Assembly (NCBI RefSeq): GCF_030246845.1
Contig: NZ_CP126889.1
Coordinates: 124,001-188,000 of the forward strand
Direction: 5' to 3'
Source: Enhydrobacter sp.
Lineage (GTDB): Bacteria > Pseudomonadota > Alphaproteobacteria > Reyranellales > Reyranellaceae
DNA length: 64,000 nt
The notes under the pieces were generated by a model. The model did no database searches. It worked only from the letters and a program-made list of their open reading frames with translations, and had not been told where the DNA came from. Every line of letters begins with the position of its first letter. Position 1 is the first letter of the stretch. The position numbers and the translations under genes were made by a program. Positions 43,136 to 51,551 of this stretch are shown in pieces.

Positions 43136-43894
43136 ATGACCGGCATCAAGGATCGGATTCACAAAAGCAATGAGCCGCTGGGAGGTTATATCTGTCTCAT
43201 CCCTTCAGCGGTAGTGACGCAGGCCTTTGCCGCAGCAGGAGCGGACTGGCTGGTTGTCGACCAGGAGCATGCCCCAATCGGCATCGAGACCCTCCATGCC
43301 ATGGTCGCAGCGACGGCAGGCACGAACTGTTCGCCATGGGTGCGTGTCCCCAAACGCGACGAAGCCTTCGTCAAGCCGGCGCTCGACGCCGGGGCCGAAG
43401 GCATCATGTTTCCACTGGTGCGGACAGCGGAGGAGGCCGCCGAATGCGTGGACCTCACCACCTATCCTCCGAAGGGCCATCGCGGCTGGGGACCGTTCGT
43501 CGCCCATTCCCGATGGAACGTCGAGATGATGGACTACTTGCCCAACCGCGGCGGCGAGACGGTGTGCGGCCTTCTCATCGAGACCAGGGCTGCGGTCGAC
43601 AACATCGAGGAGATCTGCAAGGTCGAGGGCATCGACTACATGATCATTGCCACGTTCGACCTCTCGACCGAACTCGGCGTGTCGGGCCAATTCGACTCGC
43701 CTGTCCTCGTGGAAGCGATTCGGCATGCGGAGAACGCGATCCTCAAGTCGGGCATCGCACTTGGCGCCTCCGCGCTGACCAAGGAGCAGGCGCAGGCGAA
43801 CCGGAGCCGAGGCCATCGCCTTCTGGTCTATGGATTCGACATCGTCATGCTGAAGCAGCACGCGCGTCAGGCGGCCACTTGGGTGACAGAATAG
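43136..43894 (+). CDS. HpcH/HpaI-family aldolase (252 aa)
   Basis: Class II pyruvate aldolases of this family cleave or form 4-hydroxy-2-oxo acids with a divalent metal. Marks are DWLVVDQEHAPIG (about residues 37-49), the metal-binding Glu in GLLIETRAAVDN (about 146-157) and the Asp in TFDLSTELG (about 176-184), with RVPKRDEAFVKPALDAGAEG in between. The start at 43136 was chosen because GGAGG lies at the right distance; the ATG six bases upstream touches it. Divergent from the TolB/TPR regulator. Confidence 0.88.
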   Translation: MTGIKDRIHKSNEPLGGYICLIPSAVVTQAFAAAGADWLVVDQEHAPIGIETLHAMVAATAGTNCSPWVRVPKRDEAFVKPALDAGAEGIMFPLVRTAEEAAECVDLTTYPPKGHRGWGPFVAHSRWNVEMMDYLPNRGGETVCGLLIETRAAVDNIEEICKVEGIDYMIIATFDLSTELGVSGQFDSPVLVEAIRHAENAILKSGIALGASALTKEQAQANRSRGHRLLVYGFDIVMLKQHARQAATWVTE

Positions 43895-43930
43895 CGCGCT
43901 TCTCGTTCCACTTACCGATCACCACCAGCC

Positions 43931-44077
43931 TCATCCTGCGTCCCAGCACTGCTCGAGCACGAGGCCGGCCGGCGCGATGTCGTCGAAGGCGATCGCGCGC
44001 TGCTCGACGGCGCCGGCATGCGAGGGCAGGCAGCCGGCGAGCAGGGCCACGAGCGCCACCAACAAGAAACAAGTCAT
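43931..44077 (-). pseudogene. 5' fragment duplicated from a propeller-protein gene
   Basis: The frame has 48 codons: a lipoprotein signal (MTCFLLVALVALLAGC), a short linker, then IAFDDIAPAGLVLEQCWDAG and stop. About 55 bases (43938-43993) are identical to the propeller-protein gene near 41305-41363; the remaining signal part differs, so it came from a paralogue with a lipobox. Truncated to its first 48 codons. Confidence 0.7.
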
Positions 44078-44218
44078 GTGCTGCAGCCACTTCCGCTCGG
44101 GATGACACCGGTTCTTGCAGCCGACCTCTGCGAACGCAAGCCTGTGCATGCAAGGCCGCTTGAGCCGGTGACGGCGGGACGGCATCGTGCGCGGCGCGAA
44201 AGGAACGGAGGACCGGAA

Positions 44219-44743
44219 ATGACTCTCCCGAGAATCGTGTGCGGGCTCGCGGTCGCGGCGGCCGGCTGTCTGGCGGCTCTTCCCGCGGCGGCGCAGACGG
44301 CGCACGCGGCGCTGAAGGACGCCAAGGGCAAGGCGGTGGGCGAGGTCCGGCTGACCCAGACGCCGCACGGCGTGCTGCTCCGGATCTCGGTCGCGGGCCT
44401 GCCGCCGGGCGAGCATGCCGTGCACATCCACGCCGTCGGCAAGTGCGAGCCGCCCGCCTTCACCAGCGCCGGCGGTCATTTCAATCCCGGCCACAGGAAG
44501 CACGGCATGGAGGCGGCCGAGGGGCTGCATGCCGGCGACATGCCCAACCTCTCCGTCCCCGCCTCCGGCGCGCTCGCGGTCGAGATCGCCAATCCCATGA
44601 TCACGCTGGCCAGGGGCCAGCCCAACTCGGTGCTCGACGCCGACGGCTCGGCGATCGTGATCCATGCCCGCGCCGACGACTACAAGAGCGACCCGGCCGG
44701 CAATGCCGGCGATCGCATCGCCTGCGGCGTGGTCACGGAGTGA
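44219..44743 (+). CDS. sodC: Periplasmic Cu/Zn superoxide dismutase (174 aa)
   Basis: It converts superoxide to hydrogen peroxide and oxygen. The signal peptide covers residues 1-25. Copper ligands His69 and His71 (VHIHAVG), bridging His87 (GGHFNP), zinc ligands His95, His104 and Asp107 (KHG, HAGD) and the last copper ligand His149 (VIHARADDY) are all present, as are the disulfide Cys76 and Cys169. The active-site Arg is seen as GNAGDRIACG. GGAACGGAGG before the ATG supports the start. An intact SodC. Confidence 0.95.
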   Translation: MTLPRIVCGLAVAAAGCLAALPAAAQTAHAALKDAKGKAVGEVRLTQTPHGVLLRISVAGLPPGEHAVHIHAVGKCEPPAFTSAGGHFNPGHRKHGMEAAEGLHAGDMPNLSVPASGALAVEIANPMITLARGQPNSVLDADGSAIVIHARADDYKSDPAGNAGDRIACGVVTE

Positions 44744-44789
44744 GGCCGAAGAGCGCCGCTTCCACGCGCCGGCTCGGGCGCGCGCCGGA

Positions 44790-45293
44790 TCAGGCCGGCG
44801 GATCGACCGTGACGCCGCTGCGCGCGGCGATCGCGACGATCTCCTCGACCGGCGGCATGCCGGCCCCGGCCTTGCGCACGGCCGCGTCGAAGGCGCCGAA
44901 CATGCGCTCCAGCCCGGCGCCCGGCAGCGCCAGGACCAGCATCTTCGCCTCGGCCGCCGACTCGTTGCGGAAGGCATGCCGGCTGCCGCGCGGGGCGAGG
45001 ACGAAGCCGCCGGCGCCGAGCCGCAGCGGCCGGGACCGGCCTTCGATCTCGAAGGTCATCTCGCCCGCCACGATGTAGAACGCCTCGTCCTCGCGGCTGT
45101 GGGTGTGCGGCGGCGCGCCGATCCCGGGCGGGATGGTCTCCTCGAACACCGAGAGGCTGCCGCCGGTTTCCGCCGCCAATACCTTATAGAGGTGCGTGGC
45201 GCCCAGGACATCGTGGCGCGAGCCTTCGCCCGGCGCTCGCACGACCGGAGACATCTGTTGCGTGGCTTCGGCGGTCGTCGTGAGGGCGGTCAT
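44790..45293 (-). CDS. Cupin-domain protein (167 aa)
   Basis: Cupin_2-type barrel: motif 1 PPHTHSREDEAFYIVAGEMT (about residues 61-80) with the metal-binding His-x-His and Glu, and motif 2 GGFVLAPRGSRHAFRN (about 94-109). The C-terminal helical part (GLERMFGAFDAAVRKAG) is typical of a common alphaproteobacterial group. It is divergent from a LysR gene and probably its target. Reaction unknown. Confidence 0.83.
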   Translation of the reverse strand: MTALTTTAEATQQMSPVVRAPGEGSRHDVLGATHLYKVLAAETGGSLSVFEETIPPGIGAPPHTHSREDEAFYIVAGEMTFEIEGRSRPLRLGAGGFVLAPRGSRHAFRNESAAEAKMLVLALPGAGLERMFGAFDAAVRKAGAGMPPVEEIVAIAARSGVTVDPPA

Positions 45294-45390
45294 CGTGAGG
45301 CTCCTGTGCTGATGCTATCCTCGCCGCGAGTCGATACGCCCGCGTCGGCCGATGCGGAAATCGAATGATCGTATGGGTCCGATCGATGCC

Positions 45391-46323
45391 ATGAATTTCG
45401 CCGCCTTCGACCTCAATCTCCTGCGCGTCTTCGACGCCCTGATGCGCGAGCGCAGCGCCACGCGCGCGGGCGAGCGCGTCGGGCTCAGCCAGCCGGCGGT
45501 CAGCGCCGCGCTCGGCCGGCTGCGCCATCTGCTGGGCGACGAGCTGTTCGTGCGGCAGGGCAACGAGATGGTGCCGACGCCGCGCGCGCTGGCGCTGGGC
45601 GAGCCGCTGCGCGACGCGCTCGCCCGCATCGAGCAGGCGCTCTCCGCCGGCGCCCGCTTCGATCCCGCCGCCGAGAAGCGCGGCTTCACCCTGCTCGGCG
45701 CCGACTTCTTCTCCATGCTGATGATGCCGGATCTGTCCGAGACGGTGGCGCGCGCCGCGCCCGGCATCACGCTGCATTTCCTCGACAGCGCGCGCGGCGA
45801 TGTCGACCGGCTCCTGAGCGACGACAAGATCGACATGGCGATCGAGCGGCCGCTCGACCTGCCGGACTGGGTCTCGCGCCGACCGCTGTTCCGCGGGCCG
45901 TTCGCGGTCATCGCAGCCAGAGGCCATCCCGATCTCGCCGCCGCCGGCGTGCGCGAGGGCGAGCCCGTCCCGCTCGATCTCTTCTGCGCCCTGCCGCACG
46001 CGCTGCGCTCGATCGACGGCAGCACCACCGGCTCGGCGGTCTCCGATGCGCTGGCGGCGATCGGCCGGCGACGGCGCGTCGTCCTCACGCTGCCGCAGTT
46101 CCACGGCGTGGCGCTCGCCGTCGCGCGCGGCCGGCTGCTGGCCGCGGTGCCGGTGCAACTGGCCCGCGCGGTCGCGGACGAGCTCGCGCTCGGCGTCTAC
46201 CAGCCGCCGATCCCGGTCCCGGTGCCGGAGGTGCACCTCTACTGGCACCGCCGCCACGACCACGAGCCCGCGCACCGCTGGCTGCGCGAGCAGGTCGTGA
46301 AGGCCACCGAGGTCTTCGCCTGA
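45391..46323 (+). CDS. LysR-family transcription regulator (310 aa)
   Basis: The helix-turn-helix region is MRERSATRAGERVGLSQPAV, then SAALGRLRHLLGDELFVRQG and MVPTPRALALGEPL (about residues 15-70). It is NodD/LeuO-like in the effector part (LLSDDKIDMAIERPLDLPDW, RGHPDLA). The start MNFAAFDLN is preferred over an ATG 18 bases earlier by family pattern. Divergent from the cupin gene with about 100 bases between, so it probably controls it. Confidence 0.88.
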   Translation: MNFAAFDLNLLRVFDALMRERSATRAGERVGLSQPAVSAALGRLRHLLGDELFVRQGNEMVPTPRALALGEPLRDALARIEQALSAGARFDPAAEKRGFTLLGADFFSMLMMPDLSETVARAAPGITLHFLDSARGDVDRLLSDDKIDMAIERPLDLPDWVSRRPLFRGPFAVIAARGHPDLAAAGVREGEPVPLDLFCALPHALRSIDGSTTGSAVSDALAAIGRRRRVVLTLPQFHGVALAVARGRLLAAVPVQLARAVADELALGVYQPPIPVPVPEVHLYWHRRHDHEPAHRWLREQVVKATEVFA

Positions 46324-46475
46324 TCCAGCCGCCACACCGCACACGGCGCCTGCAGATTGACGCCGCACCTTCGCCGATTTTGCCGGCGACAGTGCGCGGC
46401 CCTTGGGAAAACACCAGCACGGGCAACGCAGCACGGGGATGACTCATCGATTTGTTGCGCCTGGAATCCGATCGG

Positions 46476-46820
46476 ATGGCGGCTAGCCAGCCGGTCACGG
46501 ACATCCATCTCTTCATGCGCGCGCTCGCGCTCGCGGTGACGCGCGGGCTGGCGCCACGCGACATCCAGTGCGTCGAGGCGCGCTGGACCCTGACGCACGG
46601 CGATCTGCTGGCCGGCGGCTTCATCCTCGCCCTGCCCGAGCGCCGGCGGGTCTACCTGGAATACAGCCGCGACGAGACGCGCCCCGCGCTCGCCGAGCAC
46701 ATCGCCCTCGAGCCGCTCGACGCCGCCACGCTCTACCCGCGCCCCAGCCCACATCTGCCGCCGGCGCGGTGGTCGACCAGGGTCGGCCACCTCAACCTGC
46801 GTCTGCCCAAGGTGGGATAG
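46476..46820 (+). CDS. Hypothetical protein (114 aa), same unknown family as the protein at 33138
   Basis: The start MAASQPVTDIHLFMRALALA gives a helical opening. The strand-rich core GGFILALPERRRVYLEYSRD, then ALEPLDAATLYPRPSPHLPP, resembles GFVLRLQDSRRLYLDVWVEP and the region after it in the protein at 33138-33539. End HLNLRLPKVG. The gene abuts the end of the converging next gene (stop codons touch). Function unknown. Confidence 0.62.
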   Translation: MAASQPVTDIHLFMRALALAVTRGLAPRDIQCVEARWTLTHGDLLAGGFILALPERRRVYLEYSRDETRPALAEHIALEPLDAATLYPRPSPHLPPARWSTRVGHLNLRLPKVG

Positions 46821-47102
46821 CTAGCGACTGTAGGAACCGCCCCGGTCGCGGTCATAGCTGCCGTTGTCGTAGCGCGGCTGCTGGTACGGGCGGGCCTGGC
46901 GGGCTTCGTCGTCACGGCCGCGCCGGTATCCCCGTTCGTAGGCCTGTTGCACGGCGTTGTCGCGATCCTGATTGCCGGTGAGCAGGTTGCCCACCGCCTG
47001 CCGCCAGTCCGGCGCCTGCGAGGAGGTCTGGGCGACCGCGGGAACGGCGAAGGCGAGGCTGACGAGCATGGCCGCAAGGACTCGTTGCATGATTCCTGGC
47101 AT
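46821..47102 (-). CDS. Small exported Arg/Tyr/Gly-rich protein (93 aa)
   Basis: MPGIMQRVLAAMLVSLAFAV to AVAQ forms a signal peptide. The mature part has DWRQAVGNLLTGNQDRDNAV, then QQAYERGYRRGRDDEARQAR and a tail of repeated Arg/Tyr/Asp/Ser/Gly. The first of two nearby ATGs is chosen because an AAGGA site precedes it; the second would also work. Function unknown. Confidence 0.62.
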   Translation of the reverse strand: MPGIMQRVLAAMLVSLAFAVPAVAQTSSQAPDWRQAVGNLLTGNQDRDNAVQQAYERGYRRGRDDEARQARPYQQPRYDNGSYDRDRGGSYSR

Positions 47103-47368
47103 GATTCGTGATCCTTCGACTGTGGAAAGGGTCGTCCAGAAAAAATGGTCGTCGCACCGGCGGGGTTGCCCGCGAAGGCAGGCACCTCGGTCGGGAACAC
47201 CGGGCACGCGGCACGTTGAGCGGCGCCCTCGCCGCCGATCGAAGTCCCTGAGCCCGAAGCTGAGGGACGGCAGCCAAGCGGCTACAATCGTTACAATTTT
47301 CCAGACGACTGTTACACCTTCGCTGCAGACTTTCCCCTGCGATTCGAGGCATAAGCACACCGTTCGCT

Positions 47369-47409
47369 CCGAGGGGTCGGGGCGGGCAGATGTCCCGAGG
47401 GGTCGGGAC
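47369..47409 (+). promoter_or_regulatory. Leader with a direct repeat and a perfect hairpin before the lipoprotein gene
   Basis: CCGAGGGGTCGGG occurs at 47369-47381 and 47395-47407. The second copy lies in the hairpin GTCCCGA-GGGG-TCGGGAC (47392-47409), which ends 16 bases before the ATG at 47426. It could control translation or mark an operator. The gap 47103-47425 also holds an AT-richer stretch (TACAATCGTTACAATTTTCC), a possible promoter, but no gene. Confidence 0.45.
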
Positions 47410-47425
47410 GCAAGGTGTGTGGACC

Positions 47426-47992
47426 ATGAATCGCATCGCATTGGCGATCCTCGGATCGCTGCTGGCGGCCGGCTGCGCGACGCAGGCCGAGCCGCAGAAG
47501 ACGTCCCTGCAACCGGACGCCAAACATATCCGCCTGTGCGACCAGCGCGTCGCCTATGCCATCAAGCCGTCCGATGCCGCGCGGCCGGAGGATCGGCCCT
47601 ACTACGGCATCTGGAAGGGCGACGTCATGCTCGGCGGCTCGTCGGGAACGATGTGCGTCGCCATGGTCGTGCAGGACATCCGGCAGGGCAAGGCCGACAA
47701 CTGGTGGGTGTGGAACCTCGGCGACGGCCAGGACATGACCAACTTCCAGGGCATGGGCGTGGCCAACTGGTGGGGCCGCATGGAAGGCGGCCGCATGTTC
47801 CTCGACTCCGACCAGCCGTACCTCGACAACCTCTACGGTTTCGAGTTCGGCCCGCCCGATGCCAGGGGCGAGATCCGCGGCAAGTTCAAGGTCGAAAGCA
47901 CGGACCGCGCGCGCAAGGCCGCCTATCCGGTCGTTCTGTATCGCTACCCGACGCCGGCCCCGACGGCCGCGCCGAGCGTGGCCGCGAAGTAA
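47426..47992 (+). CDS. Lipoprotein (188 aa), first gene of a putative polysaccharide operon
   Basis: MNRIALAILGSLLAAGC has a lipobox with Cys17, so it is anchored in a membrane. The mature protein is Trp/Gly-rich with repeated strand-like blocks (YYGIWKGDVMLGGSSG, NWWVWNLGDG, ANWWGRMEGGRMFL) and may bind a sugar or form a small barrel. No known family is recognised. It ends 11 bases before the glycosyltransferase start, so the genes are probably translated together. Confidence 0.72.
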   Translation: MNRIALAILGSLLAAGCATQAEPQKTSLQPDAKHIRLCDQRVAYAIKPSDAARPEDRPYYGIWKGDVMLGGSSGTMCVAMVVQDIRQGKADNWWVWNLGDGQDMTNFQGMGVANWWGRMEGGRMFLDSDQPYLDNLYGFEFGPPDARGEIRGKFKVESTDRARKAAYPVVLYRYPTPAPTAAPSVAAK

Positions 47993-48003
47993 GGGGGCTC
48001 GCC

Positions 48004-49536
48004 GTGCTCGATCTCATCACCAGCCACGAGGTCGGCCTCTGCGCCCTCCTCGCCGTCCAGACCGTCTACGCCCTCACCTTCGCGGCCGACCTCTATCTCT
48101 TCTCGCTGCCGGTCAACATGGTCGACATGAGCGAGGAGGCCGACCTGCGCAAGGGCGACGACGCCGACTGGCCCTTCATCGTCATGTTCTACCCCGTGCT
48201 CCGGGAGGCGCGGGAGACGATGGAGACGACGTTCCGCGCGCTGGCGAAGATGGAATATCCGCGCCATCGCTACAAGGTGGTGGCCATCCCCAATGCGTCC
48301 GACGAGGCGACGATTGCGTCCCTGCGCGACCTGCAGCGCCAGTTCGACTTCCTCGACCTGATGGTCGTGCCGCCGACCAGCGATCCCTCCTGGAACGTCG
48401 TGTGGGCGTCGTGGGAAACGGTCCGGCTGCCCAACGGCAAGCCCGCCGCCTACTGGTGGCACGAGGGCGCGCGCGCCCGCAACCGCGACCTGCCGCCCAA
48501 GAAGACGCGCCAGCTCATCTACGCCTTCTACAACACGCTGCTCGAGCGCGGCTCGAGCGACTTCCTGGTGAGCTACATCGACGCCGACTCCGCGCCGCCC
48601 AGCGACCACTTCCTGGCCGCCGCCATCGGCATCCGCCGCTACGACGTGCTGCAGGCCAAGAACATCGCCGGCAACCTGCTCGACAGCTGGACGGCCACCT
48701 TCTGCGCCATGGACCACATGGCCTGGGACGGCTTCAAGTACCAGCATCTCTCCAGCAACGGCCGCAACCCGTACTGGGTGCTGGGCAAGGGCCTGATCTT
48801 CAAGGCCAGGGACCTGCTGGCGCTGGGCAGCTTCCACCCCTGGCTCACGATCGAGGACCCCGAGGTCGGCATGCGGTTCTGGAAGAACGGCCGGCGGCTC
48901 GGCATCATCGAGGGCTCGCTGATCGAGGAGGCGCCCAAGGCGCTCTCGACCTGCATCCTGCAGCGCAAGCGCTGGGTCGCGGGCTTCTTCCAGAGCCTCA
49001 CCGTGCCGCTCGACGCGATGGGCTTCACCTTGGTCGAGAAGCTGAAGGCGTGGGCGATCTTCGTGCCCTGCCTCAGCCTGTCGTTCAACGTGATCGGCCT
49101 GCCGGTCGGCGTCTGGACGGCGTGGAACTTCTTCAGCGGCGCCGACCAGCTTCCGGGATGGACGGTCTATCTCGCGCTCGCCAACCTCTGGATGCTGGTG
49201 ACCTCGCTCACCTGCCTCTACGTCAACACCTGGAAGCGCACGCGGCTGGTCGAGACCAGCGTCTGGCGCCGCCTCCGCTTCATGCTGCGCGTGAACCCGC
49301 TGTTCCTGATGGCGTGGTGGACCTTCTGGACGCTGCCGCTCGTGATCGGCTTCCGCATGTGGCGCCGCGACGAGGGGCTGGTGTGGGAGCGCACGCTGAA
49401 GCTCGACCGCAACCGCGAGCTGGTGCCCGAGCTGATCCGGCTCGGCACGCTGGGCTACGACTCGAAGAACCGGATCATCGCTCCGCCGGCGGGGGCCGGC
49501 ATCGGGGTGCCGCACGCAGCCAACGAGGCGGCGTAG
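48004..49536 (+). CDS. Membrane glycosyltransferase family 2, cellulose-synthase-like (510 aa)
   Basis: A processive or membrane-bound GT2. Visible are an N-terminal helix, a cytoplasmic catalytic domain with the acidic blocks FYPVLREARETMET and SYIDADSAPPS (the DxD-type motif), TIEDPEVGMRFW, and the QxxRW-type block QRKRWVAG followed by three or four C-terminal helices. Start is GTG at 48004, preceded by AAGGGGG; a longer upstream frame overlaps the lipoprotein gene. The substrate is a nucleotide sugar; the neighbouring epimerase may make it. Confidence 0.85.
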   Translation: MLDLITSHEVGLCALLAVQTVYALTFAADLYLFSLPVNMVDMSEEADLRKGDDADWPFIVMFYPVLREARETMETTFRALAKMEYPRHRYKVVAIPNASDEATIASLRDLQRQFDFLDLMVVPPTSDPSWNVVWASWETVRLPNGKPAAYWWHEGARARNRDLPPKKTRQLIYAFYNTLLERGSSDFLVSYIDADSAPPSDHFLAAAIGIRRYDVLQAKNIAGNLLDSWTATFCAMDHMAWDGFKYQHLSSNGRNPYWVLGKGLIFKARDLLALGSFHPWLTIEDPEVGMRFWKNGRRLGIIEGSLIEEAPKALSTCILQRKRWVAGFFQSLTVPLDAMGFTLVEKLKAWAIFVPCLSLSFNVIGLPVGVWTAWNFFSGADQLPGWTVYLALANLWMLVTSLTCLYVNTWKRTRLVETSVWRRLRFMLRVNPLFLMAWWTFWTLPLVIGFRMWRRDEGLVWERTLKLDRNRELVPELIRLGTLGYDSKNRIIAPPAGAGIGVPHAANEAA

Positions 49537-49621
49537 CGCGACGGTTTTGTGTGGTGATCCGCCGGCCTGGGAACCGGCGGTGCGTAGAGTGTCAATGTGG
49601 GAACGAAAGGGTGTGTGGAAG

Positions 49622-50779
49622 ATGTCTGCGACGAAGGAAAAGCATGCGCTGGTGACCGGCGGGGCCGGGTTCATCGGCTCCCATCTGGTCGACGACCTGA
49701 TCGACAACGGCTTCAAGGTGACGGTGCTCGACGCGCTGCTGCCGCAGGTCCATGCCGACGGCGACAACGACGCCGACGGCTGGCCGAAGTACCTCAACCG
49801 GAAGGCCATCCGCATCAAGGGCGACGTGCTGGAGCCGGGCCTGGTGGCCAATGCGCTCGAGGGCGGCGTCACCCATCTCGTGCACATGGCGGCCTCGGTG
49901 GGCGTCGGCCAGAGCGCGACCGATCCCTACCTCTATACGCGCAACAACGACCTCGCCGCGGCGGTCATCATGGAGGCGCTGAACAACACCGACCGCCATT
50001 CGCTCGAGCGCATGGTGGTGGCGTCCAGCATGTCGATCTACGGCGAGGGCGCGTACGTCGCGCCGGGCGGCCGGCTGCAGGCGCGCGTGCGCGAGCGCTC
50101 GATGGAGCAGCTCAGGAACCGCCAGTGGGAGGTGACGGACGGCGCCGGCAACCCGTTCAGCCCGGTGCCGACGGCCGAGGACAAGGCGCTGGAGCCCGCG
50201 TCGATCTACGCGCTCGGCAAGTACGTGCACGAGCGCATGTTCCTGGTGCACGGCAAGGCGCGCGGCATCCCGACGGTGGCGCTGCGCCTGTTCAACGCCT
50301 ACGGCTCGCGCCAGGCGCTCAGCAACCCCTACACCGGCGTGTGCGCCATCTTCATCGGCCGGCTGTTGAACGACCAGGCGCCGCTGATCAACGAGGACGG
50401 CGAGCAGAAGCGCGACTTCGTGCACGTGAAGGACGTGACCGACGCCTTCATGCACGCCATCACCTCCGACCAGGAGATCTGGGACGCCTTCAACGTCGGC
50501 AGCGGCGAGGCCATCACCGTCAACCGGGTGGCCCGCGTGCTGGCCGAGAAGCTGCACAAGAACATCGCGCCCGAGATCACCAACAAGTATCGCGTCGGCG
50601 ACATCCGCCACTGCTTCGCCGACATCGGCAAGATGCAGCAGCGCTTCGGCTGGACGCCCAAGCGCTCGTTCGAGGACGGCATGCCCGAGCTGATCGACTG
50701 GGTGCGCAAGGCCCCCCGCCCCGTCGACCGCACCCTCGCCATGCGCGCCGAGCAGGCCCGCGCCGGCGTCGTGGTGTGA
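49622..50779 (+). CDS. NAD-dependent sugar-nucleotide epimerase/dehydratase (385 aa)
   Basis: An extended SDR of the UDP-glucose-4-epimerase type. TGGAGFIGSH (12-21) binds NAD, SSMSIYGEG is the catalytic Ser region, YALGK is the Tyr-x3-Lys motif, and the RLFNAYGSRQ and NVGSGEAITV blocks are typical. It is 86 bases behind the glycosyltransferase gene on the same strand. Together they probably make and transfer a sugar to a surface polysaccharide or lipid. Confidence 0.9.
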   Translation: MSATKEKHALVTGGAGFIGSHLVDDLIDNGFKVTVLDALLPQVHADGDNDADGWPKYLNRKAIRIKGDVLEPGLVANALEGGVTHLVHMAASVGVGQSATDPYLYTRNNDLAAAVIMEALNNTDRHSLERMVVASSMSIYGEGAYVAPGGRLQARVRERSMEQLRNRQWEVTDGAGNPFSPVPTAEDKALEPASIYALGKYVHERMFLVHGKARGIPTVALRLFNAYGSRQALSNPYTGVCAIFIGRLLNDQAPLINEDGEQKRDFVHVKDVTDAFMHAITSDQEIWDAFNVGSGEAITVNRVARVLAEKLHKNIAPEITNKYRVGDIRHCFADIGKMQQRFGWTPKRSFEDGMPELIDWVRKAPRPVDRTLAMRAEQARAGVVV

Positions 50780-50788
50780 GGCTTCGCG

Positions 50789-50890
50789 AAAGATCCCTCG
50801 GCTTCGCCTCGGGATGACACACTTTCCGTGTCATCCCGAGCACAGCGAGGGAGATTCGTCGGAGCGCGCCACTCCAGTGGCGCAATCTTC
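50789..50890. repeat. Family I repeat (reversed arms) joined to a family II element
   Basis: AAAGATCCCTCGGCTTCGCC and TCGGGATGACAC, then GTGTCATCCCGAGCACAGCG, in outward order compared with most copies. Then GGAGCGCGCCACTCCAGTGG CGC. It fills the gap after the epimerase gene. Confidence 0.85.
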
Positions 50891-50896
50891 TGGCGG

Positions 50897-51487
50897 CTAG
50901 CCCGACGGCATGACGCCGACATCGAACTGACGGACGATCCAGACGATCTGGTAGATCAGGCCAAGGGTGAGAAAGGTGCCCTGGAAGATCCGGTTGCCGA
51001 CGATCATCGCCACCAGCGACAGGACGCAGAACAAGGCTGTCCGTACGAGATACTCGGACCCGAGCGCCGCCAGATGGGCCGAGCCCTTGAAGACCGCGTC
51101 GCCGAGGTCGACGAGAAAGACGGCGGCCAGGAGGCCGAAGAACCATCGTTGCTGCCGCCGCCGGCTCTCCTCCGAGTCGGCATATTCGTCGTCGTCGTCG
51201 GGAAAGAGCACCGTGCAGACGACGAACAGCAGGATCGCGTAGAAGATCACGAAGAGATAGAGCTCGAACGTCCACTTCTCGACCTTCAGCAGGCCGAGCT
51301 CGAACCACCAGAAGTGGACGATGAACAGCAGCAGGAACAACGCCCATCCGACATGAAGCGTGCCGTTTCCCTGCCATTCGGCCCGCCGGACGACCCGCGC
51401 CAGTCCGGTCAGCAGGCGCGAAATGGCGAGACCGGTGACGATGCCGATGATGATCCTGACGTGAAGAAATGCATCGAGGTGTGTCAT
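50897..51487 (-). CDS. Membrane hypothetical protein (196 aa)
   Basis: Five or six hydrophobic segments: IIIGIVTGLAISRLLTGLA, WALFLLLFIVHFWWFELGLL, LYLFVIFYAILLFVVCTVLF, FFGLLAAVFLVDLGDAVF, and two more toward the end (LFCVLSLVAMIVGNRIF, LGLIYQIVWIVRQF). An acidic loop DDDDEYADSEESRR lies between helices 3 and 4. It fits no family that I recognise. The start codon begins right after the N-terminal His-rich MTHLDAFLH. Confidence 0.75.
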   Translation of the reverse strand: MTHLDAFLHVRIIIGIVTGLAISRLLTGLARVVRRAEWQGNGTLHVGWALFLLLFIVHFWWFELGLLKVEKWTFELYLFVIFYAILLFVVCTVLFPDDDDEYADSEESRRRQQRWFFGLLAAVFLVDLGDAVFKGSAHLAALGSEYLVRTALFCVLSLVAMIVGNRIFQGTFLTLGLIYQIVWIVRQFDVGVMPSG

Positions 51488-51551
51488 GCCGTCGAACTAT
51501 TGGCACGCACCGGTCGATCCGATCAATCTCGGCCCGCCCGCCCGGACTCCA

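Noticed and set aside
46972..48003. N-terminal extension of the GT2 protein by a long upstream open frame
   Set aside because: The extension overlaps the lipoprotein gene and has no homology; a good ribosome site precedes the GTG at 48004.
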